Part shown: piece after piece, positions 49,243 through 57,296 of the stretch
How positions within the stretch are numbered: position 1 is the stretch's first letter
How the letters are laid out: every line of letters starts with the position of its first letter
DNA from: a virus
Strand: one strand, 5' to 3'
Virus record (IMG/VR): IMGVR_UViG_3300036768_000681
Location: 1 to 63,901 of that record
DNA: 63,901 nt
Notes under the pieces: model-generated
What the model saw: only the letters and a program-made list of their open reading frames with translations
Databases searched by the model: none
Told to the model about the DNA's origin: nothing
Made by a program: the position numbers and the translations under genes

Positions 49243-49603
49243 ATCAACTAAAGATTTAGATAAGAAAAAAGTTTTTCTCGAAAGATATGGTGATCCGTTT
49301 AATTATCATCTTGACATCTCAAAAATTTGTGCTTCTCTTAATATGACAAGAGATGATTTTGAATACTGGTGCGACCACGATAAAGAATTTGTTAAGAAAC
49401 TTGAGAAAGCAAAAAAAGTAGCAGTCGACCACCTTTTAGCTCATTATATCACTTTATTTCAAAATGGTAATATGAACGCTGGCGAATTTATCTTAAAAAT
49501 GTTAGACCCGAAAAGATTTGGTATCAACGAAAAAGACAAAAACTCAATCGCAGATTTAGTAAGAGAGGTAACCGATGCTGTCAGTCGCAGAAGACCGAAT
49601 TAA
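49232..49603 (+). CDS. Terminase small subunit-like protein, phage B
   Basis: A 123-residue protein with an HTH-like segment (DISKICASLNMTRDDFEYWCDHD) and a helical dimerisation part, directly before the large terminase and overlapping it by 29 bases. The shape fits HK97/SPP1-like small subunits; sequence evidence is modest. Confidence 0.65.
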   Translation: MGRKSTKDLDKKKVFLERYGDPFNYHLDISKICASLNMTRDDFEYWCDHDKEFVKKLEKAKKVAVDHLLAHYITLFQNGNMNAGEFILKMLDPKRFGINEKDKNSIADLVREVTDAVSRRRPN

Positions 49604-51077
49604 AAAATATGGCGATCATATATTAGACAAACTCCGTGACCCGTTTTTCTTTATTCAAAAAATCTTAGGAGTAGAAAAACTTACAAAACAACAAAAGATG
49701 GTTATTGAAAGTGTCTGGAGTAATAAGTTTACTGGAGTAAAGGCGGCACACTCAGTAGGTAAAACTTTCTTAGGTGCTTGTATCACACTTGCTTACATTG
49801 TGCCAAATCCAAATACAATTGTAATCACAACCGCTCCTACAATGAGGCAAGTAAAAGATTTGCTATGGGCTGAGATAAATTATTTGTATCAAAAAGCTAA
49901 ATATCCACTCGGTGGTAAAATGTTGACTGTGAGATATGAATTAGCTCCTAAATGGTTCGCTGAGGGACTTTCAACAGACCCTGGTAAAGAGGAAGTTTCG
50001 GCAGTTAAACTTCAAGGTTATCACGCAAATCACATTTTAATAATTCTTGACGAAGCCGTTGGTATACATCCAACTATCTGGGAAGCAATTGATGGTATTA
50101 CAAACTCTGAAAATGCTAAAGTATTAGCAATCGGAAACCCATCAACAACTAATTGCGTGTTTTATAAAAATTTACAAACTGAGGAATGGAACTCTCTAAC
50201 AATATCTGCTCTGGAACATCCAAATGTTAAATACAAAAAAGAAATTATTCAAGGTGCTGTTAGTTATAAGTGGGTAAAAGATAAAATTCGTAAATGGTGC
50301 GTGCCTTATACAAAGCATAATGAAAAATTAAAAACATTTGAATTTGAAAATGTGATTTATAAACCTAATTCTTTATTCTTGTGGAAAGTCTTAGGCGAAT
50401 TCCCATTAGATGAAGCAGAAAGATTTATTTCTGTTGATTTAATTGAAAGAGCAATGCAAAGAGGACGCATACAAGGACTTGAAACTGAAATTAGAGATAT
50501 GGCAATTGATGTTGCTCGTTATGGTGGCGATGCTTCAGTAATTGCTGTTAACATTGGAAATAACTTTGAAGTGTTTAAGTATTTTGATTTAGACTTAACT
50601 GGAATCGCAACTGAAGCAATAAAATTAATCAAAAAATATAAACCGCATAAAGTAGGTGTTGACTGCGATGGCATCGGAGCTGGTGTATTTGATATTATAA
50701 ATGAACAATTAATTCACGATAACATTAAAGACGAGAGTAATAATGTGATAACTTTTGATTTATATGAAATTCATTCCTCTGCTAAAATGCAATCAACTGA
50801 TGACACGACTGAAAAGTTTGCAAATCTTAAAACTCAAATGTGGGCTCAGTTAAAGAAAGATTTAGATTATATTAAACTTCCAGATGATGATGACTTAGAA
50901 GAAGAATTAAATGCTCCTAAAGTAAAAGTTGATAGATTTGGAAAAACCATTCTGGAAACAAAAGATGAAATTCGTAAAAGAATTGGACGCTCTACGGATA
51001 TTGCTGATGCTGTTGTATATTGCAACTGGCTGAAATATATTGAAAATAAAAATTTGAAATTCTTCTTTATTGATTAA
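49575..51077 (+). CDS. Terminase large subunit, phage B
   Basis: A 500-residue protein with Walker A AAHSVGKT near residue 58, Walker B ILIILDEA near 156, an IGNPS coupling motif, and nuclease aspartates in DVARYGGD (about 311) and VDCDGIGAG (about 362). It is the packaging motor and nuclease of phage B and is unrelated to the GpA protein of phage A. Confidence 0.93.
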   Translation: MLSVAEDRIKKYGDHILDKLRDPFFFIQKILGVEKLTKQQKMVIESVWSNKFTGVKAAHSVGKTFLGACITLAYIVPNPNTIVITTAPTMRQVKDLLWAEINYLYQKAKYPLGGKMLTVRYELAPKWFAEGLSTDPGKEEVSAVKLQGYHANHILIILDEAVGIHPTIWEAIDGITNSENAKVLAIGNPSTTNCVFYKNLQTEEWNSLTISALEHPNVKYKKEIIQGAVSYKWVKDKIRKWCVPYTKHNEKLKTFEFENVIYKPNSLFLWKVLGEFPLDEAERFISVDLIERAMQRGRIQGLETEIRDMAIDVARYGGDASVIAVNIGNNFEVFKYFDLDLTGIATEAIKLIKKYKPHKVGVDCDGIGAGVFDIINEQLIHDNIKDESNNVITFDLYEIHSSAKMQSTDDTTEKFANLKTQMWAQLKKDLDYIKLPDDDDLEEELNAPKVKVDRFGKTILETKDEIRKRIGRSTDIADAVVYCNWLKYIENKNLKFFFID

Positions 51078-51091
51078 ATTAGGAGGTGGAT

Positions 51092-52591
51092 ATGAATGTT
51101 TTGAAGAAAATGCTACTTAAAACTGCAGGCGTGCTACTTGATATGGTAGACGCAAAAAAATTCAAAATCCAATTCGGAGATTATTTTAATGCTTATACTC
51201 AAAGTGATAAAATCTCCAGTTGGGTATTTGTCTCAATGGATATTCTTGGCAAGTATTTTGCGAAGGCAAATTTTAGAGTTTATAAAAGAACCGAAAATGA
51301 TTTGATTGAATTAAAAGACCATCCGATTAATCAAATCTTTAGAAATCCAAATCCTTATCAAACTTTTTGGAGCATAAAATATCGCTGGGCATTTCACTTG
51401 GCTTTATATGGAAATAGTTATCTTCTGAAATTAAGAAATAAACTTGGTGTGCCTTCGGCGGTTATTCAACTTAAACCTTTTAATGTTGAACCTATAATCG
51501 AAAATGGAGTTTTGAAATACTATAAATACAAAAATGGTGGACAGGAATTAACACTTAAAAATGAAGATGTTATTAATTTAGTTTATCCTGACCCTGATAA
51601 TGTTATCATTGGTAGACCAATTATAAGCAACATTTTAGACCAAGTTGAAGTCGACCAATTACAAACTAAGTATCAAAAGCAATTTTATAAAAGTGGAGGC
51701 TTCTTAGGACAGACATTTGTAGCTCATAAAGAGCTTTCTAAAACTACTTTTGAAAGAATGCAAGAAGAATTACAAAAGAGATATGGTGGCGGATACGAAA
51801 ATGCTTATAAGGTGGCATTACTTGAATTAGTTGAACCTGTAAAGGCGGCGTATTCGATTAAAGATATGGAGCTTACTATTCAAAGACAACTTAGCCGTGA
51901 AGAGATAATGGCGGCATTCCAAATTCCAAAAATCTTAGCTGGTATCGGTGAAAATATCAATCGTGCTACTGCTGAAGCATCAATTTACCAATTTACAAGT
52001 GGCGTTGTAGATCCGCTCTGCAGTTATTTTGATGAGACTTTAACTAAATCTTTTGCATTAGATTTTGAAGGTGGCGAAAATCTTGTAATTGAACACGACC
52101 CACTTGCTCCGAAAGATACTGAAGCAAATATCAATTATTACAAAAATGGATTAAATGATGGCTGGCTTACTTTGAATGATGTTAGAGAATTGGAGAGTTA
52201 TCCTAAATATGATTTTCCAGAAGCTGATATACCAATCATTGCTCTTAATCGTGCTCCGATTGATTTTTATAAAGATGCTCAAAACAAAAAGAAAGATTTT
52301 GTTATGGAAACTAAAGCTTTAAAAATTCAAACAATTATTTTTGATAAAAAGTTCTTTACTCTTGAAGAAGCAAGAAAATGGATTAAAGACCACAAATTTC
52401 AAGATAATGGCGTAGATGAAACTGAGAATTCATATCGGTTTAGACAATTAGACCCTGAGCTATTTGATCCAAATAGCTTTAGAACCATTGTGCTTACAGA
52501 AGGCGTAAAAGCTGTTGTTGGTAAACTTAAAGGTTTTAAGAATATTAGTGCTATTGACTATTTGAAATTTGCTAAAAATTTTTTAAATTAA
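51092..52591 (+). CDS. HK97-type portal with C-terminal extension
   Basis: A 499-residue protein. Residues 1-400 match HK97-type portals (WVFVSMDILGKYFAK, ALYGNSYLLKLRN, FYKSGG). The last 100 residues form a separate domain (FFTLEEARKWIKDH, ETENSYRFRQLDP, FRTIVLTEGVKAVVGKLKG), of the kind found attached to phage morphogenesis proteins. The ATG at 51092 follows AGGAGGT. Confidence 0.88.
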   Translation: MNVLKKMLLKTAGVLLDMVDAKKFKIQFGDYFNAYTQSDKISSWVFVSMDILGKYFAKANFRVYKRTENDLIELKDHPINQIFRNPNPYQTFWSIKYRWAFHLALYGNSYLLKLRNKLGVPSAVIQLKPFNVEPIIENGVLKYYKYKNGGQELTLKNEDVINLVYPDPDNVIIGRPIISNILDQVEVDQLQTKYQKQFYKSGGFLGQTFVAHKELSKTTFERMQEELQKRYGGGYENAYKVALLELVEPVKAAYSIKDMELTIQRQLSREEIMAAFQIPKILAGIGENINRATAEASIYQFTSGVVDPLCSYFDETLTKSFALDFEGGENLVIEHDPLAPKDTEANINYYKNGLNDGWLTLNDVRELESYPKYDFPEADIPIIALNRAPIDFYKDAQNKKKDFVMETKALKIQTIIFDKKFFTLEEARKWIKDHKFQDNGVDETENSYRFRQLDPELFDPNSFRTIVLTEGVKAVVGKLKGFKNISAIDYLKFAKNFLN

Positions 52592-52621
52592 AATAGTAAC
52601 ACACAATTAATGAGGTTTGCT

Positions 52622-53401
52622 ATGGAAAAGAAAATTTTAACCTTCTACAATGTAAACAAAGAATTTAACGAAAATGAAAAGTCAGTTGTTCATTATATTA
52701 CAACTTCTGCGAAAGATAGATATGGTGACATTGTTAATACAACGGGGGCTGATTTAAGTAATTATGAAAAAAATCCAATTGTGCTTTTTAATCACAATCC
52801 AAACTGGGTAGTTGGCAGGTCACTCTGGCGTAAAAATGATAACAATGGAATTTTAGCAAAAACAAAATTTGCAACAACTGATTTTGCAAATGATGTTTAT
52901 CAATTATACAAAGAAGGTGTAATGAATGCGTGGTCAATTGGATTTATTCCTGACTGGCAAGAAGCTGTTGATTTAGGTGATGGATATTTGTTTAACAAAT
53001 GGGAGCTTGTAGAATACTCAGCGGTGTCAATTCCTGCAAATCCTGATGCTATCACTATAGGGAGATCGATTGTTAAAAGTTATGAAGGAATTAAATTAAT
53101 TGAAGAGCTTGAATTTAGGAATAAAATTGAAGAGCTTTTACAAGAGAATAAAAAGACACTTGCTGAGATTGAAAATTTGAGAAAGACAATTGATAGTATT
53201 AAATCGAATGCTGAAAGTGATGAATTGAAATTAATGCAAGAAAGTATTTTAGAACTTAATTCTAAATTTGAGCAACTTGAGAAGTTTATTAAAAAGGATG
53301 TTACTCAAAAGGCGGGGATAGTAGGCAATGGTGATTTGACAAAACTTGTCAAGGAAGCTGTTGCTGGAGCTATTAGTCAAGTTAAAGGTAACATCAATTA
53401 A
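52622..53401 (+). CDS. Prohead protease, U35 type
   Basis: A 259-residue protein. The protease core has LFNHNPNW (His near 57), MNAWSIGF (Ser near 105) and YSAVSIPANPDA; a long coiled-coil tail (about 165-230) may act in scaffolding. I chose the ATG at 52622, seven bases past a TGAGG site. It cleaves capsid precursors during maturation. Confidence 0.85.
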   Translation: MEKKILTFYNVNKEFNENEKSVVHYITTSAKDRYGDIVNTTGADLSNYEKNPIVLFNHNPNWVVGRSLWRKNDNNGILAKTKFATTDFANDVYQLYKEGVMNAWSIGFIPDWQEAVDLGDGYLFNKWELVEYSAVSIPANPDAITIGRSIVKSYEGIKLIEELEFRNKIEELLQENKKTLAEIENLRKTIDSIKSNAESDELKLMQESILELNSKFEQLEKFIKKDVTQKAGIVGNGDLTKLVKEAVAGAISQVKGNIN

Positions 53402-53434
53402 CGATGTTAAACTAATTTGAATATGGAGGTAAAG

Positions 53435-54520
53435 ATGGAAAATCAAGCAACATATAATTTCACTGCTGATGAAATTAAGTCTATTATCACAGCTTCTGTT
53501 TTAGAAGCTTTTAAACAGAGTAATGCGACAAAACCTGATGTGAAACTTGAATCTGAAGAGAAAAACCCGACTACTGCGTTTTCTAAGTCTTTGAAGAATG
53601 CTTATAATTTACTTATCGGCAAGGCGGCAAATCCTATGACAGAAGGAACTGCGCCCGATGGTGGTTATTTAGTGCCTGATGTTACAAAACCAAAGATTTT
53701 AGAATTGCTTGAAACTTATGGACAGGCAAGAAAGCTCTTTACAATTATGCCGATGGGGAATAATCCTGTAATTCATATTCCAAAAGTAAATACTGGTGCG
53801 ACTGCATATTTTGTTAATGAAGGTGCAACAGCAACATCTTCGAAACCTACTCTCGGCCAGCTTACTTTGACGGCGAAAAAATTGGTAGGTATTGTAGCTG
53901 TGTCACGAGAGCTTATGGAAGATGCCATTGTAGATGTTAGTGATTTTATAATAAATCAACTTGCTAAAGCAATCGCAAAGAAAGAAGACGAGGCTTGCTT
54001 CTCGGATGCTACCCCATTTACAGGAATTTTCAGCACTGGCGTCACAGCATCTGATTTTGGTCATTCTGCTGATTTATCTGGTAACATATCTAACTTAAGT
54101 TATGATGTTTTATTAGATGCCGTTTATGGATTAGACCAGTCACTCTTAACTGGCGCAAAGTGGGCAATGCACAGAACGATATTTGCAAAAATCCGTGAAT
54201 TAAAAGATAGTAATGGTAGACCTTTAATTTACGATGCTAATGCTGGTAATCCTGCAACACTCTTTGGTTACCCAGTTGTGTTAATTGAAAACGCACCTGC
54301 GGTTTCTGGAACACTTGCATCTAAACCTTATGTTGTCTTTGGTAATTTTGAGAATAGTATTTTTGGTGTCAGAAGTGAAGTTACTTATGAAGTAAGTAAA
54401 GAAGCAACAGTCGATGGCACATCACTCTGGCAGAATGGTTTAGTGGGCATCTTGATGCAGGAAAGGGTTGCATTTAACCCAGGGCTCTTGAAAGGTTATT
54501 CAGCAATATTTGGAGCATAA
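53435..54520 (+). CDS. Major capsid protein, HK97 fold
   Basis: A 361-residue protein with a helical N-terminal scaffold arm (to about 65) and an HK97 core: TEGTAPDGGYLVPDV, MGNNPVIHIPKV, TAKKLVGIVAVSRELMEDA, and a C-terminal FGVRSEVTYEVSKEA region. The start follows GGAGG. A terminator-like hairpin follows. Confidence 0.92.
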   Translation: MENQATYNFTADEIKSIITASVLEAFKQSNATKPDVKLESEEKNPTTAFSKSLKNAYNLLIGKAANPMTEGTAPDGGYLVPDVTKPKILELLETYGQARKLFTIMPMGNNPVIHIPKVNTGATAYFVNEGATATSSKPTLGQLTLTAKKLVGIVAVSRELMEDAIVDVSDFIINQLAKAIAKKEDEACFSDATPFTGIFSTGVTASDFGHSADLSGNISNLSYDVLLDAVYGLDQSLLTGAKWAMHRTIFAKIRELKDSNGRPLIYDANAGNPATLFGYPVVLIENAPAVSGTLASKPYVVFGNFENSIFGVRSEVTYEVSKEATVDGTSLWQNGLVGILMQERVAFNPGLLKGYSAIFGA

Positions 54521-54526
54521 TTTAAC

Positions 54527-54545
54527 GGGGGCTTTTGCCCCCTTT
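54527..54545 (+). terminator. Hairpin after the capsid gene, phage B
   Basis: GGGGGC and GCCCCC (527-532 and 537-542) with a TTTT loop and three T after. It sits in the same place as the hairpin after the phage A capsid. Confidence 0.7.
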
Positions 54546-54554
54546 AGGATTTAT

Positions 54555-54704
54555 ATGACTAAATGTTTAGTAAAATTCATTAAAGATTATGGTAAATACA
54601 AAGCAGGTAATGTGATTGTAATCAATTACTCAAAGTATTTTGAGTTAAAGAATTATGTCATCTTGCTTAAACTTTACACTGATTTAGGAATTATTAAGAA
54701 ATGA
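54555..54704 (+). CDS. Small head-region protein
   Basis: A 49-residue basic protein (KDYGKYKAGNVIVIN), similar in shape and position to 19535-19726: a short KAG turn beta segment directly after the capsid hairpin. It overlaps the connector gene by four bases. Confidence 0.5.
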   Translation: MTKCLVKFIKDYGKYKAGNVIVINYSKYFELKNYVILLKLYTDLGIIKK

Positions 54705-55282
54705 TAAGTATCTTTGAATTCAAACAATTTAATAAGCTTGACCAGACTAATGTTGAGCTGGATAATTTTATTCAATTGCTAATTGACATTGCGGTTGATA
54801 ATGCTATTAATTACTTAAATTATGATTTTAGAAAAAATGATTATGTTGAAGTATATGATGGTGATAATACTGACCGATTGATTTTGAATAATTATCCAGT
54901 AAATAGTGTGTTGAGTATTGCTAAGTATGATAGTTTGACGGGAAATTTCAAGACTTTAGTTCAAGGGGTTGATTATTCAAGGCTTGTGATTAAAGACAAA
55001 ACAATGGTAATTCTTGAAGGTGGTTTATTTGAAGCTGGTAATCAAAACTATCGAATTAATTATAATGCTGGTTATGATGATAATGATTTGCCGAAAGATA
55101 TTAAACTTGGACTTTTAGAGCTTGCAAGTTTATATTTTAATGAAAGCTCACAAGGACAGGGAATGTTGTTTGTAATTCAAAAGAATAGACCTCAGATGGG
55201 AATGACAGAAAATTTTGATAAAAATGCTGAGCAAAGAATTTTCGATACAAGATTTCAGAAATATCGCAGGTATAATGTATGA
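54701..55282 (+). CDS. Head-tail connector (gp6-like)
   Basis: A 193-residue protein. The helical start (LDNFIQLLIDIAVDNAINYLNYDF), NNYPVNSVLSI turn and DLPKDIKLGLLELASLYFNE helix match connector proteins that sit under the portal (HK97 gp6 / SPP1 gp15 type). Confidence 0.75.
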   Translation: MISIFEFKQFNKLDQTNVELDNFIQLLIDIAVDNAINYLNYDFRKNDYVEVYDGDNTDRLILNNYPVNSVLSIAKYDSLTGNFKTLVQGVDYSRLVIKDKTMVILEGGLFEAGNQNYRINYNAGYDDNDLPKDIKLGLLELASLYFNESSQGQGMLFVIQKNRPQMGMTENFDKNAEQRIFDTRFQKYRRYNV

Positions 55283-55776
55283 GTGAGATTTTGAAAGCGA
55301 TTGAAGATTGGTTTGATCAGGACTTATATCAATCTATTATTCAGAATTTTGATGCAAGTGGAACGCCAAAAACAATCTGGGGCGGCGGTGGAAGTCAATT
55401 GCTTTTGAAATCTAAAAGGCTTGCGAATTCGTGGCTTGGTAGTTCAAGTGATAGTATTACAAAAAAGACAATCACTGATAATAAAGTTATCTTTGAAAGA
55501 TATACTAAGGTGCCTTATGCAAGACTTCACGAATATGGCGGGGAAATTGCGGTTACTCCAAATATGAGACGATATTTCTGGATGCTTTATTTTCAACATA
55601 AAGGGACTGAGCTTGGTAATGCAGCAAGACGAGTAGCTTTGTTTGGAAATGTTTTGAAATTCCCATCGAGAGCTTATTTGAGACCAGCAATTCAAAAAGC
55701 AATCGAAAAATTGCGTGAAAGGATTAATCAAGGTTTAAGATATGAAATTTTGAAAGATTTTAAGAATGAGAAATGA
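55279..55776 (+). CDS. Virion morphogenesis / tail completion protein
   Basis: A 165-residue protein with PYARLHEYGGEI and FPSRAYLRPAIQKA, hallmarks of the Mu gpG-like virion morphogenesis family. It helps join head and tail. Confidence 0.75.
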   Translation: MSEILKAIEDWFDQDLYQSIIQNFDASGTPKTIWGGGGSQLLLKSKRLANSWLGSSSDSITKKTITDNKVIFERYTKVPYARLHEYGGEIAVTPNMRRYFWMLYFQHKGTELGNAARRVALFGNVLKFPSRAYLRPAIQKAIEKLRERINQGLRYEILKDFKNEK

Positions 55777-56176
55777 AATTTTAAATACTTTGAAGACTGA
55801 TTTATTAAGACTTGAGAAAGTTAAAAATGTGTCATTTAGGGCTTTGTCTTTAGATGAAATTAATTATTCAAATACTCCATTGGTAATGATTTTTGCTTTG
55901 AGTGAAGATATTAAGAGATTTGAGAATTCAAGAATTTCGACTTTTGAAATCGGAGTTAGTTGTGTTTTATATGCTGATGACAGAAATCCTGATAAATTGA
56001 AAGATACTATTGAGATTTTTATTGAAGATGTGAAAAAGTGGATTGATGGTGATTTAGATTTGTATAAGATTGATGGAGTTGAATATTTTGACTTAATTAA
56101 AATTTCACCAGTATTTAATGCTGGTGATGATTTAGGAATAGTAGAATTTATTTTTCAAATAGTTTATGTTAACTAA
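55766..56176 (+). CDS. Tail terminator-like protein
   Basis: A 136-residue alpha/beta protein with a strand (TPLVMIFALSEDIKRF), long central helix and terminal strand, between the completion protein and the tube. Assignment is by position and fold pattern. Confidence 0.5.
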   Translation: MRNEILNTLKTDLLRLEKVKNVSFRALSLDEINYSNTPLVMIFALSEDIKRFENSRISTFEIGVSCVLYADDRNPDKLKDTIEIFIEDVKKWIDGDLDLYKIDGVEYFDLIKISPVFNAGDDLGIVEFIFQIVYVN

Positions 56177-56190
56177 TAAAGGAGGTAATT

Positions 56191-56736
56191 ATGCCTTGGT
56201 CAATAATAAGAGATAAAGGTGCCATCACGAAATATGGTGGTGGTGTTATTAAAATTTTAGAAGTAGATGATAGCGGAACTCCTGTAAGTGGTGCAACTGC
56301 GATTGATTTAGGTTACATTCAAGAAACCGTGTTTTCAGACCAAACAGAAACCGAAGCAGTAAGTGATGAGACAGGGAATAAAGTTCAGGAATTCGAAGGA
56401 CAGCGAAATGTTAAACTTACTGCGACTTTGATGCAAACAAATAAAGAAGTGCTTGACCTTGTAAAAGAAGTCAGAGGAAAATACTATCAAGTATATTACT
56501 TGTCAAGCAAAAATATAAATGGTAAAGCCCAAGAGATTGTATTTGCTATTGGTAGGATTAAGCCTGCTATTGAATTGAATTCCTTGCAGAAGCGAGTTCC
56601 GATTGAAATCAACTTCTTAAAGAATGAAGCCACAATCCATGTTAATACAGACACAATTTATGGTGGATATGCTGATGGAGTAAACATTCTTGCTGGCGAA
56701 TATTACACAATTGTAGAAACTGCTCCTATACCATAA
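56191..56736 (+). CDS. Major tail tube protein, phage B
   Basis: A 181-residue beta-rich protein starting MPWSIIRDKGA with a strong AAGGAGG site. Position before the chaperone pair and tape measure identifies it as the tube subunit. It has no evident similarity to the phage A tube. Confidence 0.7.
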   Translation: MPWSIIRDKGAITKYGGGVIKILEVDDSGTPVSGATAIDLGYIQETVFSDQTETEAVSDETGNKVQEFEGQRNVKLTATLMQTNKEVLDLVKEVRGKYYQVYYLSSKNINGKAQEIVFAIGRIKPAIELNSLQKRVPIEINFLKNEATIHVNTDTIYGGYADGVNILAGEYYTIVETAPIP

Positions 56737-56754
56737 TAAAAACTTGATGAGGTT

Positions 56755-57093
56755 ATGACATATAAATTAACAGATAACATTGAAGTTAAACTTAATAAAA
56801 TCACTCCGAAGGCACTTAAGAAACTTCGTGAAAGTGGAGTGTATGATTATAGCAAGCCGACTAACGAAGTATTTCAAGCGTTGCAAAAAGTGTTTCTTGA
56901 AGATGATGAGAAATTTAGACTACTTTTAGAAGGACTTTTCGAGCAAGTGCCTGAGGGGATTGAGCTTGAAGATGTTAACTTAGATGAAGTTAGTAATGCT
57001 TTATTTGATTTTTTCGGGAAGTTGGCAGGGCGTTTAGGGACATTGAGTCTCTTATCAATGACTTCAATGAATTCCGACTTGAAGACGAATTGA
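56755..57093 (+). CDS. Tail assembly chaperone, N-terminal frame
   Basis: A 112-residue acidic helical protein in the gpG position. Near residue 86 the codons GAT-TTT-TTC contain the slippery heptamer TTTTTTC. Shifting there fuses it to the following frame. Confidence 0.7.
   Translation: MTYKLTDNIEVKLNKITPKALKKLRESGVYDYSKPTNEVFQALQKVFLEDDEKFRLLLEGLFEQVPEGIELEDVNLDEVSNALFDFFGKLAGRLGTLSLLSMTSMNSDLKTN
57009..57015 (+). promoter_or_regulatory. Candidate -1 frameshift heptamer TTTTTTC
   Basis: It reads T-TTT-TTC in zero frame. The -1 frame is open from here to 57296, about 95 codons, while the zero frame stops at 57093. The downstream frame has no good start codon of its own. Confidence 0.7.
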
Positions 57094-57296
57094 TTTTAAG
57101 TTCTTTAACTTCTGCCCTGCCAGATAAATATGACTTGGATTATCTTGTTTATAACGCGAGTGATAATGTTTTACAAGAAGAAATTATTTGGAATACTGAG
57201 ATAACACAACTTTATAAAAGGTTGTTATTTAGAAAATTTGATAGCTGGATTAAAGAGCAATATCAAAAATCTCTGGAAATGAGGCGAAATGGCTGA
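57015..57296 (+). CDS. Tail assembly chaperone, frameshift extension
   Basis: The -1 frame encodes REVGRAFRDIES... then helical segments ending in QKSLEMRRNG. It lacks a start codon with a ribosome site and is best read as the C-terminal part of a gpGT-like fusion. Its stop overlaps the tape measure start. Confidence 0.65.
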   Translation, partial: REVGRAFRDIESLINDFNEFRLEDELILSSLTSALPDKYDLDYLVYNASDNVLQEEIIWNTEITQLYKRLLFRKFDSWIKEQYQKSLEMRRNG

